A stretch of DNA of 64,000 bases, taken from contig NC_047076.1 of NCBI RefSeq assembly GCF_902459465.1, positions 3,299,488 through 3,363,487 of the forward strand, given 5' to 3'. This document shows, one piece after another, positions 30,163-42,100 of the stretch (position 1 is its first letter; the number at the start of each line of letters is the position of its first letter). Below the pieces are notes generated by a model, which did no database searches, was not told the DNA's origin, and saw only the letters and a list, made by a program, of their open reading frames with translations. The translations under genes and the position numbers were made by a program. Source of the stretch: Asterias rubens (Eukaryota > Echinodermata > Asteroidea > Forcipulatida > Asteriidae).

Positions 30163-32399
30163 GACATCATTGAATTGTACCAATGGTGTATTCCAATAAA
30201 TACTTCATTTTGTGTAGAAGTTAATTTGAATTACAGAATTGCCTAAACTTTGCCTTTTTAATATAATTTTACATACATTTTATGTAGACATTAATTAGTT
30301 ATGGGTTGTGTAAGTTAAAGTTACAACTTTGTTTGGATTCATCAAAAGCACTAATCTGTATTTTATAAACAAACTCATGAAAACAAAAAGTAAGATATTG
30401 TGCTGAAAAAAAAGGAAAATGCATGATTTTGTTCATCCTAACAAGCGAGGGCGCTGTTTGTTCTTGGATTACAGGGGTAAATTGTTTAGCAAATTACTGC
30501 ACAAGTTTAAATGACAGCGAGAAGTCATCTTTAGTATTCTCTATAGTTGTAATAGTTGTTTTTAGTATTCTTTTTTTTAAGTTAAATAATTTATACCACA
30601 GGCCTTTTTATGTTTTTTTTTAAAATAATAAACCGTTATTTTTCTCAAAGACACAGTGAACTAAACAAAATGTTAAAGCAGATTTCTTGCTTAGCAGAGA
30701 TAACGGGAAACGAGGTAAATACGACCATGTACAGTGTATGCACATTGGCTGGTTGCCTTTGATTGCTTAGTTAATAGCAACAATTATTTGTAGCCCCACC
30801 TGCATGACGTCACGCTGTTTCATCTTTTTGTACTATGGTGATTTTGAACCTGTACCACGATTATGCTCACTCATACTTTAAATAGAATGATTGTATTCAA
30901 CTATTTAGACAAAATGACTACAATTCACACACTATTTACTACAACATTTATATCAAATTCCTAAAATGTAAAGTAGAGATCTAGAATTTTCAATAAACTT
31001 CTTCTTTTGTGCGCATGTTAAAACTAACGTTGTGTTTGTTTATGTATTCCAAACTTGTAATGCTTTTATGAGACACTGTTATGGGCATGGCCGTTTTGAA
31101 TGTCTAGTTCCCTATGTAAGGTGTAGAAATGGAAGCTGTTTTCGAGATTTCTTAAGAAGGGGTCACACTATCTTTTCCATCCAGCCTCGGTTTAGATACT
31201 GCATAGTGGGCTGAAGAGAAGCAAATCATTGTTTAGCAAATACAAAATGGCGGTGCGTTGAAAGCGTAGAAATATTTTGGTTTCTCAGTTTAATTGTCAA
31301 TTAACTTTATATTTCCAGTTCATCCTTGGGACAAGGATTGTGATAAAACACATAATGGACGTAAAATCCCCTCCCCCTAAATATGAACAAAGTTTGTGGC
31401 GAATAAATTCCAGAATAGTACAACAGAAAGCACCCAAGAAAACAACTTTCTTTAAAACATTAACGATCTACACACAGAAACTAAATAATGTTTTCCAGTG
31501 AACCCCTCGCAATGACGTGACAAGTGGTTGCCCGCAGGACTTGCAATCACAGGGCTATTGGTTCGAATCCCGCCAGCTAACAGCCGATTTCACAACGACT
31601 ATATAATAAGTAGTGTCGTCTAGTTACTGAATCACATATTAGCGATTCCAGAATAAATGTTTACAAAATTAAGATTTTGAAGGTAAACACAAACAATAGT
31701 AATACGCATAACATATTGTAAACTTGCTAGGAATCTGTGTGGCACCCAATGTTACAAGTGATGAACACCCATTATATTACATTTGGCAAAAAACAGGGGT
31801 CGGGAATGGTTGGGTCTCCTCCATCCCCACCTCACCAGCGCCACCACTTATTGTCCATAAATCATTTTTGTAAAAATATATTTGCCTCGCAACACGCTTC
31901 ATTCTCACATAGTGAGTTGACCTTTATTTTGAGATGACCTTAATTCAAAGGCTAAACTAGAGCGCTCAAGGTTATAGGGTAACTTAAGTTTTTTTTTCTC
32001 ACAAGTGAAATTTAATAAATAGGGACGACCCTGAGTAAAAATGTTCAAACTTTAAAGGAGCAGTGGTTGTGCATTTTGATGTTTGATGATATTAGTGGCC
32101 GGCCATTGTGATTATCCCCTTTTCAGACCTAAATTTAAGCAAAAATTTTGACAAATCTTTAACCGAAATATCGTTTGAGAACTTACTCAATCGTTTCAAT
32201 ATATTATAATGGTTTCTTATATAAACAGCAAAAATAAATACAGTTTCAGTGGGAAACCTTCACACACAAATTCAATGAAATGATTGTAGTTACAATGTGC
32301 GTTTAAGTAAATAACTCTTGGTGGGAAATCCTCACACAAAAATACAATTAAATTATAGCATTATATAGTGTGGGAATAAGTAAATAGGTAAACTTACAG

Positions 32400-32829
32400 T
32401 CAATCCGGACACACGGTTCCATCCATTGAAATCTCGTCATGCCGAATACCGTCCTGCTTCTCACATTTGGTGTTTAATTTCATCCTTTGGCAATGTTTTA
32501 GTTTTGAAAGCTCAGACAAGCTCTGCATCAATCTATCTTCAAATTCTGCTTGCAAGATCGGGAAGGTCAGGAAAATTGTGCAGAGTGGCTGGACAGAAGT
32601 CATTTCTCTGCTGGTTACGGTGGGTCTTTCTGAACACAACCCTCATGCTTGGAATTGGTCTCAAACTGTCTTTTGTATACTTGACATTCTTTGCCCTGGC
32701 CAAAATCATTTGACTGACTTGTTGGCAATGGTCAAACATAAAAGATGTCTTAAATAACTTGAGAATGTCCTGATGGCCTGCCTGGACTGTTACATAACCT
32801 GAAACATATAAGTGAAATACCTGGGTCAC
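32400..32829 (-). pseudogene. Possible broken coding remnant, unidentified
   Basis: On the minus strand a frame of 96 codons (32829 to 32539) overlaps another of 79 codons (32639 to 32400) in a different phase. Together they look like one reading frame with a shift. The peptide contains QAGHQDILKLFKTSFMFDH and later EFEDRLMQSLSELSKLKH. I recognise no family. It may be a decayed mobile element or chance. Confidence 0.2.
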
Positions 32830-33399
32830 AAAAATAACGCATGAACAATGGTAATGACGAACTATAGGAGGACCGCCAACAAAGTGCTAGATAATCAATC
32901 CCCAAATAAAAAATAACAATGAAATGAATAAATCTATCAGTGAAGTTATGTCAACCTTAAGGAACTTCTCGTAAAGGAATAACTTGAGATTTGCTGTGAC
33001 CACATGGACACAGACAACTAGGTCACTAGTGCACATGTACCCCAAGGGACTGTGGGTGACCATTCTACCTCCATGGAGTGGCCAAAAGAGGGTCTCGAGG
33101 CCGAAAACTGCACTAACATGCCCGAGAGTGGCTGGGGGGGGGGGGGGTAGGTGTGCACTAGTGACCGAGATTAACACAACTGGAAATACCCTGTTTTAGC
33201 TTAACTGTTAAATTCAACAATGAACTCATGAGTATCAACATTTGGCAATTTATTCTCCATTTAATAGTCCCATTAGATTCAGTTTTTAACTTGCCGCTCA
33301 TAAATCATGATAGGGCGCCGTAACCATTCAAAAATTCCCTAGACCCGGGAACTAATTCCAGAATGTACACGGGCCGTCTAGCTCACATTAGATTGGATT

Positions 33400-33477
33400 A
33401 TTTTTATGCTTATGTTGGTATACACCAAGTGAGAAGACTGGTCTTTGACAATTACCAAACGTGTACCTTCCCTTTAA
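33400..33477. repeat. MITE right-end fragment
   Basis: 'gcttatgttggtatacaccaagtgag' through 'taccaaacgtgtaccttccct' followed by TTAA. It belongs to the AGGGAAGGTACACG subfamily. Confidence 0.75.
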
Positions 33478-33960
33478 CCGGGACTTGAACCTCAGGATTA
33501 ACGTACCGGCGCTCTACCAACTGAAGTATACTCAACACTATGTTGGTATATTTCTTGCTCTTTGGTTGGTTCAACTATCTTATTCCAGTCAATATTTCCA
33601 CATAAGCTTCACTCAGTAAAGTTTTAAAAAAATAATTCCGTAAATTTCAAACCGCTGCTGTAAGTCCAAGTCCACACGTTTCTAATTAGTTTATTACCAA
33701 AGCAATAATTGCAGAGCCGTCGTTCAGGACACATAATGTTATGATAAAAATACGATTATTGGGAAATATTAGTCCCAGCGAGAGTTGGCCTTTTGGTAAT
33801 TCAACTGTCGCACGTCACAAGGTGGCTACGTGACAACAGGTGTCACCCTGGGGTTGTTAAAGGGAGAGTTGTGTTCTCCTAAAAAGTCACCCCAAAATAA
33901 CCCGTCCTGGTTCTGGTTAAAGGTAAAGTATACCTTTGTTTTTACCGTTTGATTGTTTTA

Positions 33961-34340
33961 AAGGAACAATACAGAATTGGTTTTTGCTAACAAAACAGTT
34001 GATGGCCGTGTAAGCACTATATGTAATCCACCATATACATAAGCTAACACACCTGTAGAAGTTTGAGATCGATCGGCCATCTGGTTCTCGAGAGAACAGT
34101 GAAAAACCGATTACAAATTGTGCATTGCATCGATGCCCAAAAAAACATGAATAAAATGCTCACTGAGCGATAAACTCCAAACGCGAAGTTAGATTATTTA
34201 TTTCTCATCAAATATGACATTTCAGACAGATATATTTCAAGGGATGTTTTTAACTAACATCATCATTAGACCGTGTAAGTTTTATGCAGATCTGTAATCT
34301 TCACGATTTTTGTTTCTTACCAATTCTGTAACGTTCCTAT
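33961..34340. repeat. TTAA-class element, 'AGGAACRTTACAGAATTGG' family, copy 1
   Basis: The left end is aggaacaatacagaattggt and the right end is accaattctgtaacgttcct. A second copy at 44376-44706 shares the whole interior, including cgctcactgagcgataaact. Confidence 0.88.
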
Positions 34341-34369
34341 ATAAAAATTTAATTTCAAATTCGCGTTTT

Positions 34370-34700
34370 TTTAGAGTTGCAAGCAAATCTGTAGCAGTTT
34401 AGTGTCCAGACACGCAGAAATAATAATTCCCAATAGGGAGAAACCTTACTTCAGTAACGCTTCTCGGGTTAAAATTGTGGGCCAAACAAACTGATATCTT
34501 TTTACATAACAACTTTAACTTCGAAGAGAAATGTTCTCAAAATACTGTTTACTATCGAAAGCTGTCGTAGGCTTCTGAACAAAAAGCTTGTATTGCCACT
34601 AGTGTAAAAATTATTACCAAACACATACCCCCCCCCCCTGTCATCTAAAGGGTGTTACACTATGTTGTTCTCCATACCTCGAGTATACAAAGACAAAACG
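34370..34700. repeat. Possible relative of the 'AGGGAAGTTTTACG' element
   Basis: Contains inverted counterparts of the 'gcagctttcgatagtataaa' and 'gagaagcgtaactgacg' blocks present at 41738-42030 and 60826-61010. The ends are unclear. Confidence 0.45.
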
Positions 34701-35087
34701 ATATCTCCCGCTAGTGCCATAATAGCAATATAGTTCAAATCATAGGGCGGCCATCTTGTTTTCTTCCACTATAAAACACAAGATTGGAGGCTCCTTTTGC
34801 ATAGGTGAAATCAATTATTCAGTAATACTATTGTTACAAATAGAGAAAAAAGGGGATGACTGCAAGGTCTTTTGAAGACCCTCATATTAACCTCTATGAT
34901 TACAGCTTATAGCCTAGAGGTTGGTTTTTAAATAAATATTAAATTAAGTCTGACAACTTGTGGCACACGTCCCTTGACTGTCCAATTTTTTTACACGGAT
35001 TAAAAAAAGCCCGGCATGTTTTGTTTTGCTTCAGTTTAATCAAAACCAAAACTATACTCAAAAGAGATTTACACGAGGTGCTACCGC

Positions 35088-35420
35088 AAACCCCACATTA
35101 GACTCCAACCATGCGAAGTTTCAAATTATAACATTACAAATCGGCACTTGAACTTATTTTGTACCCTAAAAATCTGAATTCTGCGAAAGAATGACAGATC
35201 CCTCCCTTTAACCTTCAAGAAAGAGAAGACAAAACTCATACAAGATTCACTCAACCGCAAACCTCACCTTATTATACTCCCACCATAGAATCCCAACATA
35301 ATTATCTGCAATTTAATAATTGTTTTGTTCCGTCATTTCTTGTTTACAAAACCCTAAATTCTGCGAACGAATGACGCAGCCCTCCCTTTAACCTTCAAGA
35401 AATAAAAAGAACCAAAAAAA
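35088..35420. repeat. Imperfect direct duplication
   Basis: 'ccctccctttaaccttcaagaaa' preceded by 'attctgcgaa(a/c)gaatgac' occurs twice, about 190 bases apart. The upstream 'ccgcaaacc' and 'ctcc(a/c)acca' blocks are also duplicated. Confidence 0.7.
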
Positions 35421-35499
35421 AAACCTCATACGATTATGAGGTAACAAGTTAAACCCCGTAGGGCGGCAGTTCACGGCGAGTCAGCCTTCCAGTAATTCG

Positions 35500-35670
35500 A
35501 CTTTAAGCGAAACCCAGCCGGCGGGCGCCCCGTGATTGGTCGCGCAAGCCCCCGGAAGGTCTCCCCCTCCGGTGCGCTCTGATTGATTCTCCATACTGGA
35601 CATCCAAACCATTTTGGTGTTAATTCTTTCCTTGACGATTCACACCGCTGTACTTTATATAAAAAAAACA
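35500..35670 (+). promoter_or_regulatory. Candidate promoter of CUB gene B
   Basis: A locally GC-rich block holds ATTGG (inverted CCAAT) near 35535 and a related TGATTGATT near 35580. A TATA-like tttatataaaa lies near 35654. The start codon at 36147 would then have a long or spliced leader. This rests on motifs only. Confidence 0.3.
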
Positions 35671-36146
35671 ATACCCTTTGTTGTAACCCACTCTTAAAAG
35701 TTACAACCTTTTAATCCAGCCTTATGGTTTGGAGTAAACGCAATTGATGAGTGAATAACCGGAAAGAGTAGGTGGTGGATTTTATATATAAAAAAAAAAT
35801 CGTTGATGGATCGTAAAAAAAAAGAGGGCAGCAACCTCGGTCATATCCACTCCGCAGAACATAAATCTCTCCCTGAGAAAATGACAGCTTGCCAAGTTTG
35901 CCATTAGGTTCTTATGTGCCCGGTCTAGGGGTGAACTGGGGTGTGTGTGTACCTAAAGGTTGTCTGATTTCCTGTGGGTATTTATTGCTGACGCGCCACA
36001 TCAGAGGGTTTTGGGGTACTGGGCTGTTTTCTGCAACAGAGCCTGCTCACGTCTGTGCACGACGCGAGGAACCGCTTTGGTGTGTGTAAAGGGATCCATC
36101 CACCAAGCTTTGTGGATATTTTCCTCGTCTGAAATTCCACCCCAAG

Positions 36147-39100
36147 ATGGGTCTCCAACTTTGGATATCGGTTCTGATCGTCTTCGTGGGGATTTCATCC
36201 ACCCTGGCCAAGCCTAGGACACTATTTGCAGAAGATGCAGAGGTGAGTTTAACAAAATAAAGTTTCTTTTCGTGAGTGTGTTTTGTCCGCGTTGATAAAG
36301 TCAAGAGCAGAGTGTTGCTTATTAACTATGCCGAGAGAATTGTCAAAAAGACGGCCTGTGTGACCTTGCTCTGCCCCTGGCTTGGCCTTGTTGAATCTTG
36401 AATCCACTTTAGGTAGTCTTTCATTAGGAAATAGAGTCTTCAAAAAGACCATCAATATCTGTCAACAAGAATGAATTCTCGATGGACAACTCACTGACAC
36501 ATAGACTAATAGCGTCCAAGGAACTCTGTGGTTTCACGAGTTAGGACTCGCTGCTGTGAATTTTTAGTCTACGTTAGCTAAAATAACATACTTTCCTTAA
36601 GTTGCCCAACATGTCTGATTTTTTTAAAACTTGCTGGAAATCTTGGGTCGGTAGAAAGCTAAAGATTATTTGACCCGTAACGCCATCAGAGACTTAAACT
36701 GTAAACACTAATAGATGAGTTTTTAAAGGATCTACTTTAATAACGAGATAAAGATTTATGCAACAAATGTTTTCCCAGTAGTTGTTTAAAGTTAGAATTG
36801 GTTATTAATTAAATTAAAAAAATGGCATTCTTCGTTGATTCAGCAACCTTTGTGCATGTTTCTACAAAAAACAGATACGGCTTCCTTAATCTGGTAGATG
36901 TTTAGTGTGGCCCTTTAAAACCAACATGGATCAGTGTTCACATACATTAATTTTCACACAAAATATGAAATCAATCAATAATGTGTTGATCATAAAAATA
37001 AAAAAAATCGTGGCGGGTAGATTATCAAATAGATTACTTGAAGCTTGGTTCGTTCAGAGAGCTTTGGGGGCATTGTAGAGAAATGTAAACAACGATAATC
37101 AGTAAATAATGACCTTAATTTGAACTATAACATTCGACTTTTTAATAATGTGAGTTAGCCACTTTCGAAACTTGAAGACAGTTATTTTGAGTAATGTGAA
37201 TGAACCCATTATTCCATAACGCTGGTTAGCTAAATAATTCCACGATAAACCAAAAACTATATGTGCGTGTCAATGTTTCACTGCTAGTTAATACATGACT
37301 ACTGAAATCGGTAAGCATATTTCTTCTGCTTACCAGCTAATGATAAACCTTGCCCGCGAGAAATGTATCTAAAGAATTTTGTACACAGGACTTGGTTTTG
37401 TCTAATGCAGAGCAGGTTTTTGTACGAATATTGCTGACTTCGCTTTAGCTATAAATAACATTAGCGTCTTACCGAAGGTTACGTTTCTAGGGTCTTTGAG
37501 GACAAGAACACGTGTTCTTGAAGTTAAAGGGGCAGTCTGGGTCTAAAAACAACTTTTAAGAAATATGTTTAAAAATGTTTAATAATTAATACCTAATAAT
37601 ATTTAATACTATTGTATAGGCGCATCTTATAGGTTCCAGGCCTCAAAACAAATTTGGTGTCATAAAATCTGTCGGGTCTTATTATTTTTGGTTATCTTAT
37701 TTTTGTTTATTTGTTTGTTTGTTTGTTTGTTTGTTTGTTGTGATGTGGGGTGTTTGTTTTCAAGTACACACATTATCAATGTCAAATATTTTCGAGTGAA
37801 ATACTAATGATTGATTTTGGTGAACGTTTGAATTTAACATCGAATGTGACGTCATAAATAACTCGGCAAATTCACTAAGTTGAGAAAACCCGTTTATCAA
37901 CTTGGTTTTGGGAAAATTTATTCAAATCCTCTAGTTTATAAGAGCAAGACATTTTATTCAAAAGTTCATTTCATTTGGTGATACTTTTATAGGAGAAAAC
38001 AGTGCATGACGATTTGTGTTTAGCATCTCTTTTTAAAGACAGTGTGTTATAGGTCATTCTGTTTTGCATTTTGAGTTTGGAAGGTTGGACAAAATCTGTG
38101 TCTTTGCTGCTGATGCTCTATATGCGCAGAAACAAGTAACCTTCGAACACCGGGTCTGTTGTCTTATGTCCTGTATGCACCGACGGTTACAACACCTGCC
38201 CTCTGAGTACAAGAAACGGGGCCAGACTATAACCTCTCCTTCTGACCCCAGCTTGGCTACGCAGTGACGTCACATGAAACGGGAGGTGATTACGCCACAA
38301 AGGTCGAACCAAACTTTATAAACAATTGCTGTTCTGAGAATACAATTCTTAACACCAGCGGTTTAGAGGTTATGGATGATCACCACAAAATATTCTCTGT
38401 TGAAAATGTTCTTCTAATTAAGGCCTACGCAACAGAGCTACATTCCTCTACTCTAAAAGAAAACAAAAACAAAAGCATTTCAGTTTAAAGGCAGTTGACA
38501 CTATTGGTTAACACTCAAAATAACTATTAGCATAAAACCTTACTTGGTAACGAGTAATTGGGAGAGGTTGATTGTATAAAACATTGTAAGAAACGCCTCC
38601 CTCTAAAGTATTAAACGTAGTTTTCGAGAAAGAAGTAATTTTCCATGAATTCGATTTCGAGGTCTCAGAGTTAGAATTTGAGGTCTCGAAATCAAGCATC
38701 TGAAAGCACACTTCGTGAGACAAGGGTGTTTTTTTTCTTTCCTAGTTAGCTCGCAACTCCGACGACCAAACAAGCTCAAATTTTCACAGGTTTGTTATTT
38801 TATTCATATATTGAGATACAATAAGTGAGAAGACTGGTCTTTGACAATTACCAGAGTCCAGTGTCTTTAAAAAGTTGATGCGTGCATGATTTACTTAGTC
38901 GTGCCAAGTACCTTGATGATCCCCGTGGCGATTCTAACTCAGTTTGGACAAGTTTGTTTATTTCCCAAAATGAATATGGTTGCTTTGAGAAATTTTATTT
39001 TATTTTGGACGTGTAATACAATACACCGAGCGAGCGAAACCGTTTATTATTTTTTAGGAAACATTCAACCAGAAAAAAAAATCATTGGAAAATTTGAACT

Positions 39101-42100
39101 TGATTTCCAGCGACAGATGCATGGAGTGTTTTTGTTTGTTTGTTTTGTCGTTTTTCCGTCCATGATGTGCTCAGTGGGGGGGACATCCATGTTTAAACGC
39201 ATCGCGCACGAACAGTTTTGACTTTGGGACTGTGGGTAGGCCAGGCACATTGCAGGGCGTATCCATGGGCAGTGCGTTAAAGTAGTGCCACACACGTAGA
39301 ACGGTTTACCCAAAAGCTATACAAGAAGTCAACATGCTTGTATCAGATATATAACGTAATTTTGGTGGGATAAAGTGAGCCATATTGTACCCATAAATGC
39401 ACCCAGTTGGGGGCTCATTGGCCACCAGTGGGAGTTGAGAAGGTCGTCCACGGGTTTGCGAATGTCACATGTTACAGGGTGGGTATACATTTTTCACAAG
39501 GTCACCCGGTCAAGAGCGAGACTTTCCCAGCGGTTGGAGGAACTACTCCACCACAATTTGACAATTGGTTTTCGGGTTTACTTCAGTGAACTTTCGGATT
39601 ATAGATAATATTTCTTCGGCTCATATAGCCACCTAATTTAAGGCATTGAATTGTGAGGTATCAATATATATTTGATATGGAAAGGTTTGCGGTAACACCA
39701 TGTAATGACTATCACTAAATGAGTTGGGGTGGTTCTGAAAAGAACCGTTGGTTTCAACTCGACGTTTCGATCAGTATGCTCTGATCGTCTTCTGAAGAAA
39801 GCATGGTGTTACCGCAAACCTTTCCATATCGTATTTCCACCATGCAAAATTTCAAATCCTAAATGTATAATATTTGGTTAGTGGCACACCACTCTCTAAA
39901 TGTAAAAGAGTAAAAAACACCACTCTTTACATTTCGAGCTGTCCCTCATATGGCTCTTCAAAAAGAGTGGTGGTTATTTCACTCTTTTAAAGGGGTTTCA
40001 CTCCAGGACAGAGTTAAAAATCACTCAAAAAGATGCAAACTTCAATCTAAAAGAGTGGAAGACCACTCAAAAAAGAGTTGTCCTTCACATGGCTCTTCAA
40101 AGAGTGCCTTTTCACTCTTTTACATTAAGAGAGCATGCGTGTATCCTGCCAGTGGGTAGGTCATGTTCTTTTGAGAACTTGTTTTCTTCTACAGCCGGGT
40201 AGATTTTTGAAATTCGGGAGACTTCTAAGTTATCTCCAACTGGTCACTTTTGAGTGTACCTTACCAGAGAAAAATAACAAGGAATGATAGTGGTAACACT
40301 CGATAACATAATAAACTGCCTGAGCGTTTTCAGCAACAACAACTTCATCAGATGCAACGAAGGGGGAAAATCAAGTATATGCATCAAGAAAGTAACGAGT
40401 GAACGATATACTATGAGTAATAATAACTAGACATACAACAACATTAATTAGAACAATAATTTATTTTTTTAATACTGAATTCATCATGATTTGAAGAATT
40501 CATGAACCATGAAAATTCAGGAAATATCTGATCAGAATTTTAATTGGTTCGGAAATAAATTTCGGTAGTTTTGCTCGTCTGTTTCGCGTCGTTTGTCCAA
40601 CCCAAACGCTTCAATCGACAATTCTGTGGGTATAGTTTGTAAACAAGTTTTCTATAACACAAATTGTGGACCTCTTATGCGTTCCTTCTTTGCATTTCAC
40701 CATTACCTACGAATGTTATCCATATGTCTCTTAATGCTTTAGAGTGAAAATTTCACTCTCTTGTCCGAGTGGTGTCACTATCGCTCTTGTGAGAGTGAAA
40801 GTCAATCTGTGTCACTCTTTTTGAGTGAAACTGGAACGAACTTCACTCTAAATCGAGTTGAAAGTACCCGTCTTTCACTCTAAAAAAAGTTGTCTGCCAT
40901 ATGGCTCTTTGCAACTGTGGTATGGCGGACAAAACGAGTGGTTTTTCACTCTTTTACATTAAGAGAGTATGAGAATGTATTTTTGTCTTCTTTTTAGTAC
41001 AAATCCCATGAGATTTTAATGGTAGCATTTTTTTTTAAAAGCTTAGTCGTATAAGGTACAAGTTGGAAACTTTCCAGCTTTGCGCAACAGGTGTCAGTTT
41101 CTACGATTGCTCAATAAACTCAAAGTTCAGTCACCTCCAAAAAAAGAAAAGTCTGAGAAATGGTAAATAAAATAATTTCATTTCGCAACCAGTAATGTTG
41201 TGCTATGCCGTAAAGCGATTTGTCAAACAAACAAAAATGAAAAGAGAGAGTCCTTTGTGGCGAAGCAAATTGAATCAAACTCAAAATGACTTCTATTCGG
41301 TTCTGAGGTTTATTGAAAAAACTACATATAAATGACAAAACTTTGGATATTTAAAGGCAGTGGACACTATTGGTAATTACTCAAAATAGTTATCATCATA
41401 CAACCTTTCTTGATTACGAGTAATGGGGAGAGGTTGATAGTATCAAACATTTTGAGAAACAGCTCCCTCTGAATTGACGTAGTTTTCGAGAAAGAAGTAA
41501 TTTCCCACGAATTTGATTTCGAGACCTCAAGTTTAGAATTTGAGGTCTCGAAATCAAGCATCAGAAAGCACACAACTTTGTGTGACAAGGGTGTTTTTTT
41601 CTTTCATTAATATCTCGCAACTTCGACGACCGATTGAGCTCAAATTTTCACAGGCTTGTTATTTTATGCATATCTTGAGATACACCAACTGTGAAGACTA
41701 GTCTTTGACAATTACCAATAGTGTCCACTGGCTTTAAAGGGAAGTTTTACGTTTGGTAATCACCCATAAAACTAATGGCCTACAGCAGCTTTCGATAGTA
41801 TAAAGCATTTTAAGGATAATTTCTATTTGAGTTGATGTTGTAATGGAAAAACATATGAGTTTTACCCCAAACATTTTTTATCCGAGAAGCGTAACTGACG
41901 GTAACGTCTCTCGTATATTTTGTGTATTTCAATTACGAATTATTCTTCCTGCGTGGACGTAACCGCTCTGGATTTTTGGCGATATCTCAAAAACGCGACC
42001 ACCCTTTGAAATGAGTGTGTCACAGGTAGTTTTAAAGACACTGGACACTATTGGTAAATGTCAAAGACCAGTCTTCTCACTTGGTGTATCTCAATATATG

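Larger units (their letters stand above)
29676..36146. other. Intergenic region between CUB genes A and B
   Basis: Poly(A) signals for gene A are at 30157-30162 and 30195-30200. A SINE-like tRNA fragment lies at 31525-31580, and a minus-strand orphan reading frame at 32400-32829. Repeat fragments lie at 33400-33477, 33961-34340 and 34370-34700. A partial tandem duplication occupies 35088-35420, and a candidate promoter 35500-35670. No complete extra gene was seen. Confidence 0.5.

Noticed and set aside
31525..31580. Possible tRNA gene (ggttcgaatcccgcc)
   Set aside because: Has a B box but no matching acceptor stem; treated as a SINE-like remnant.
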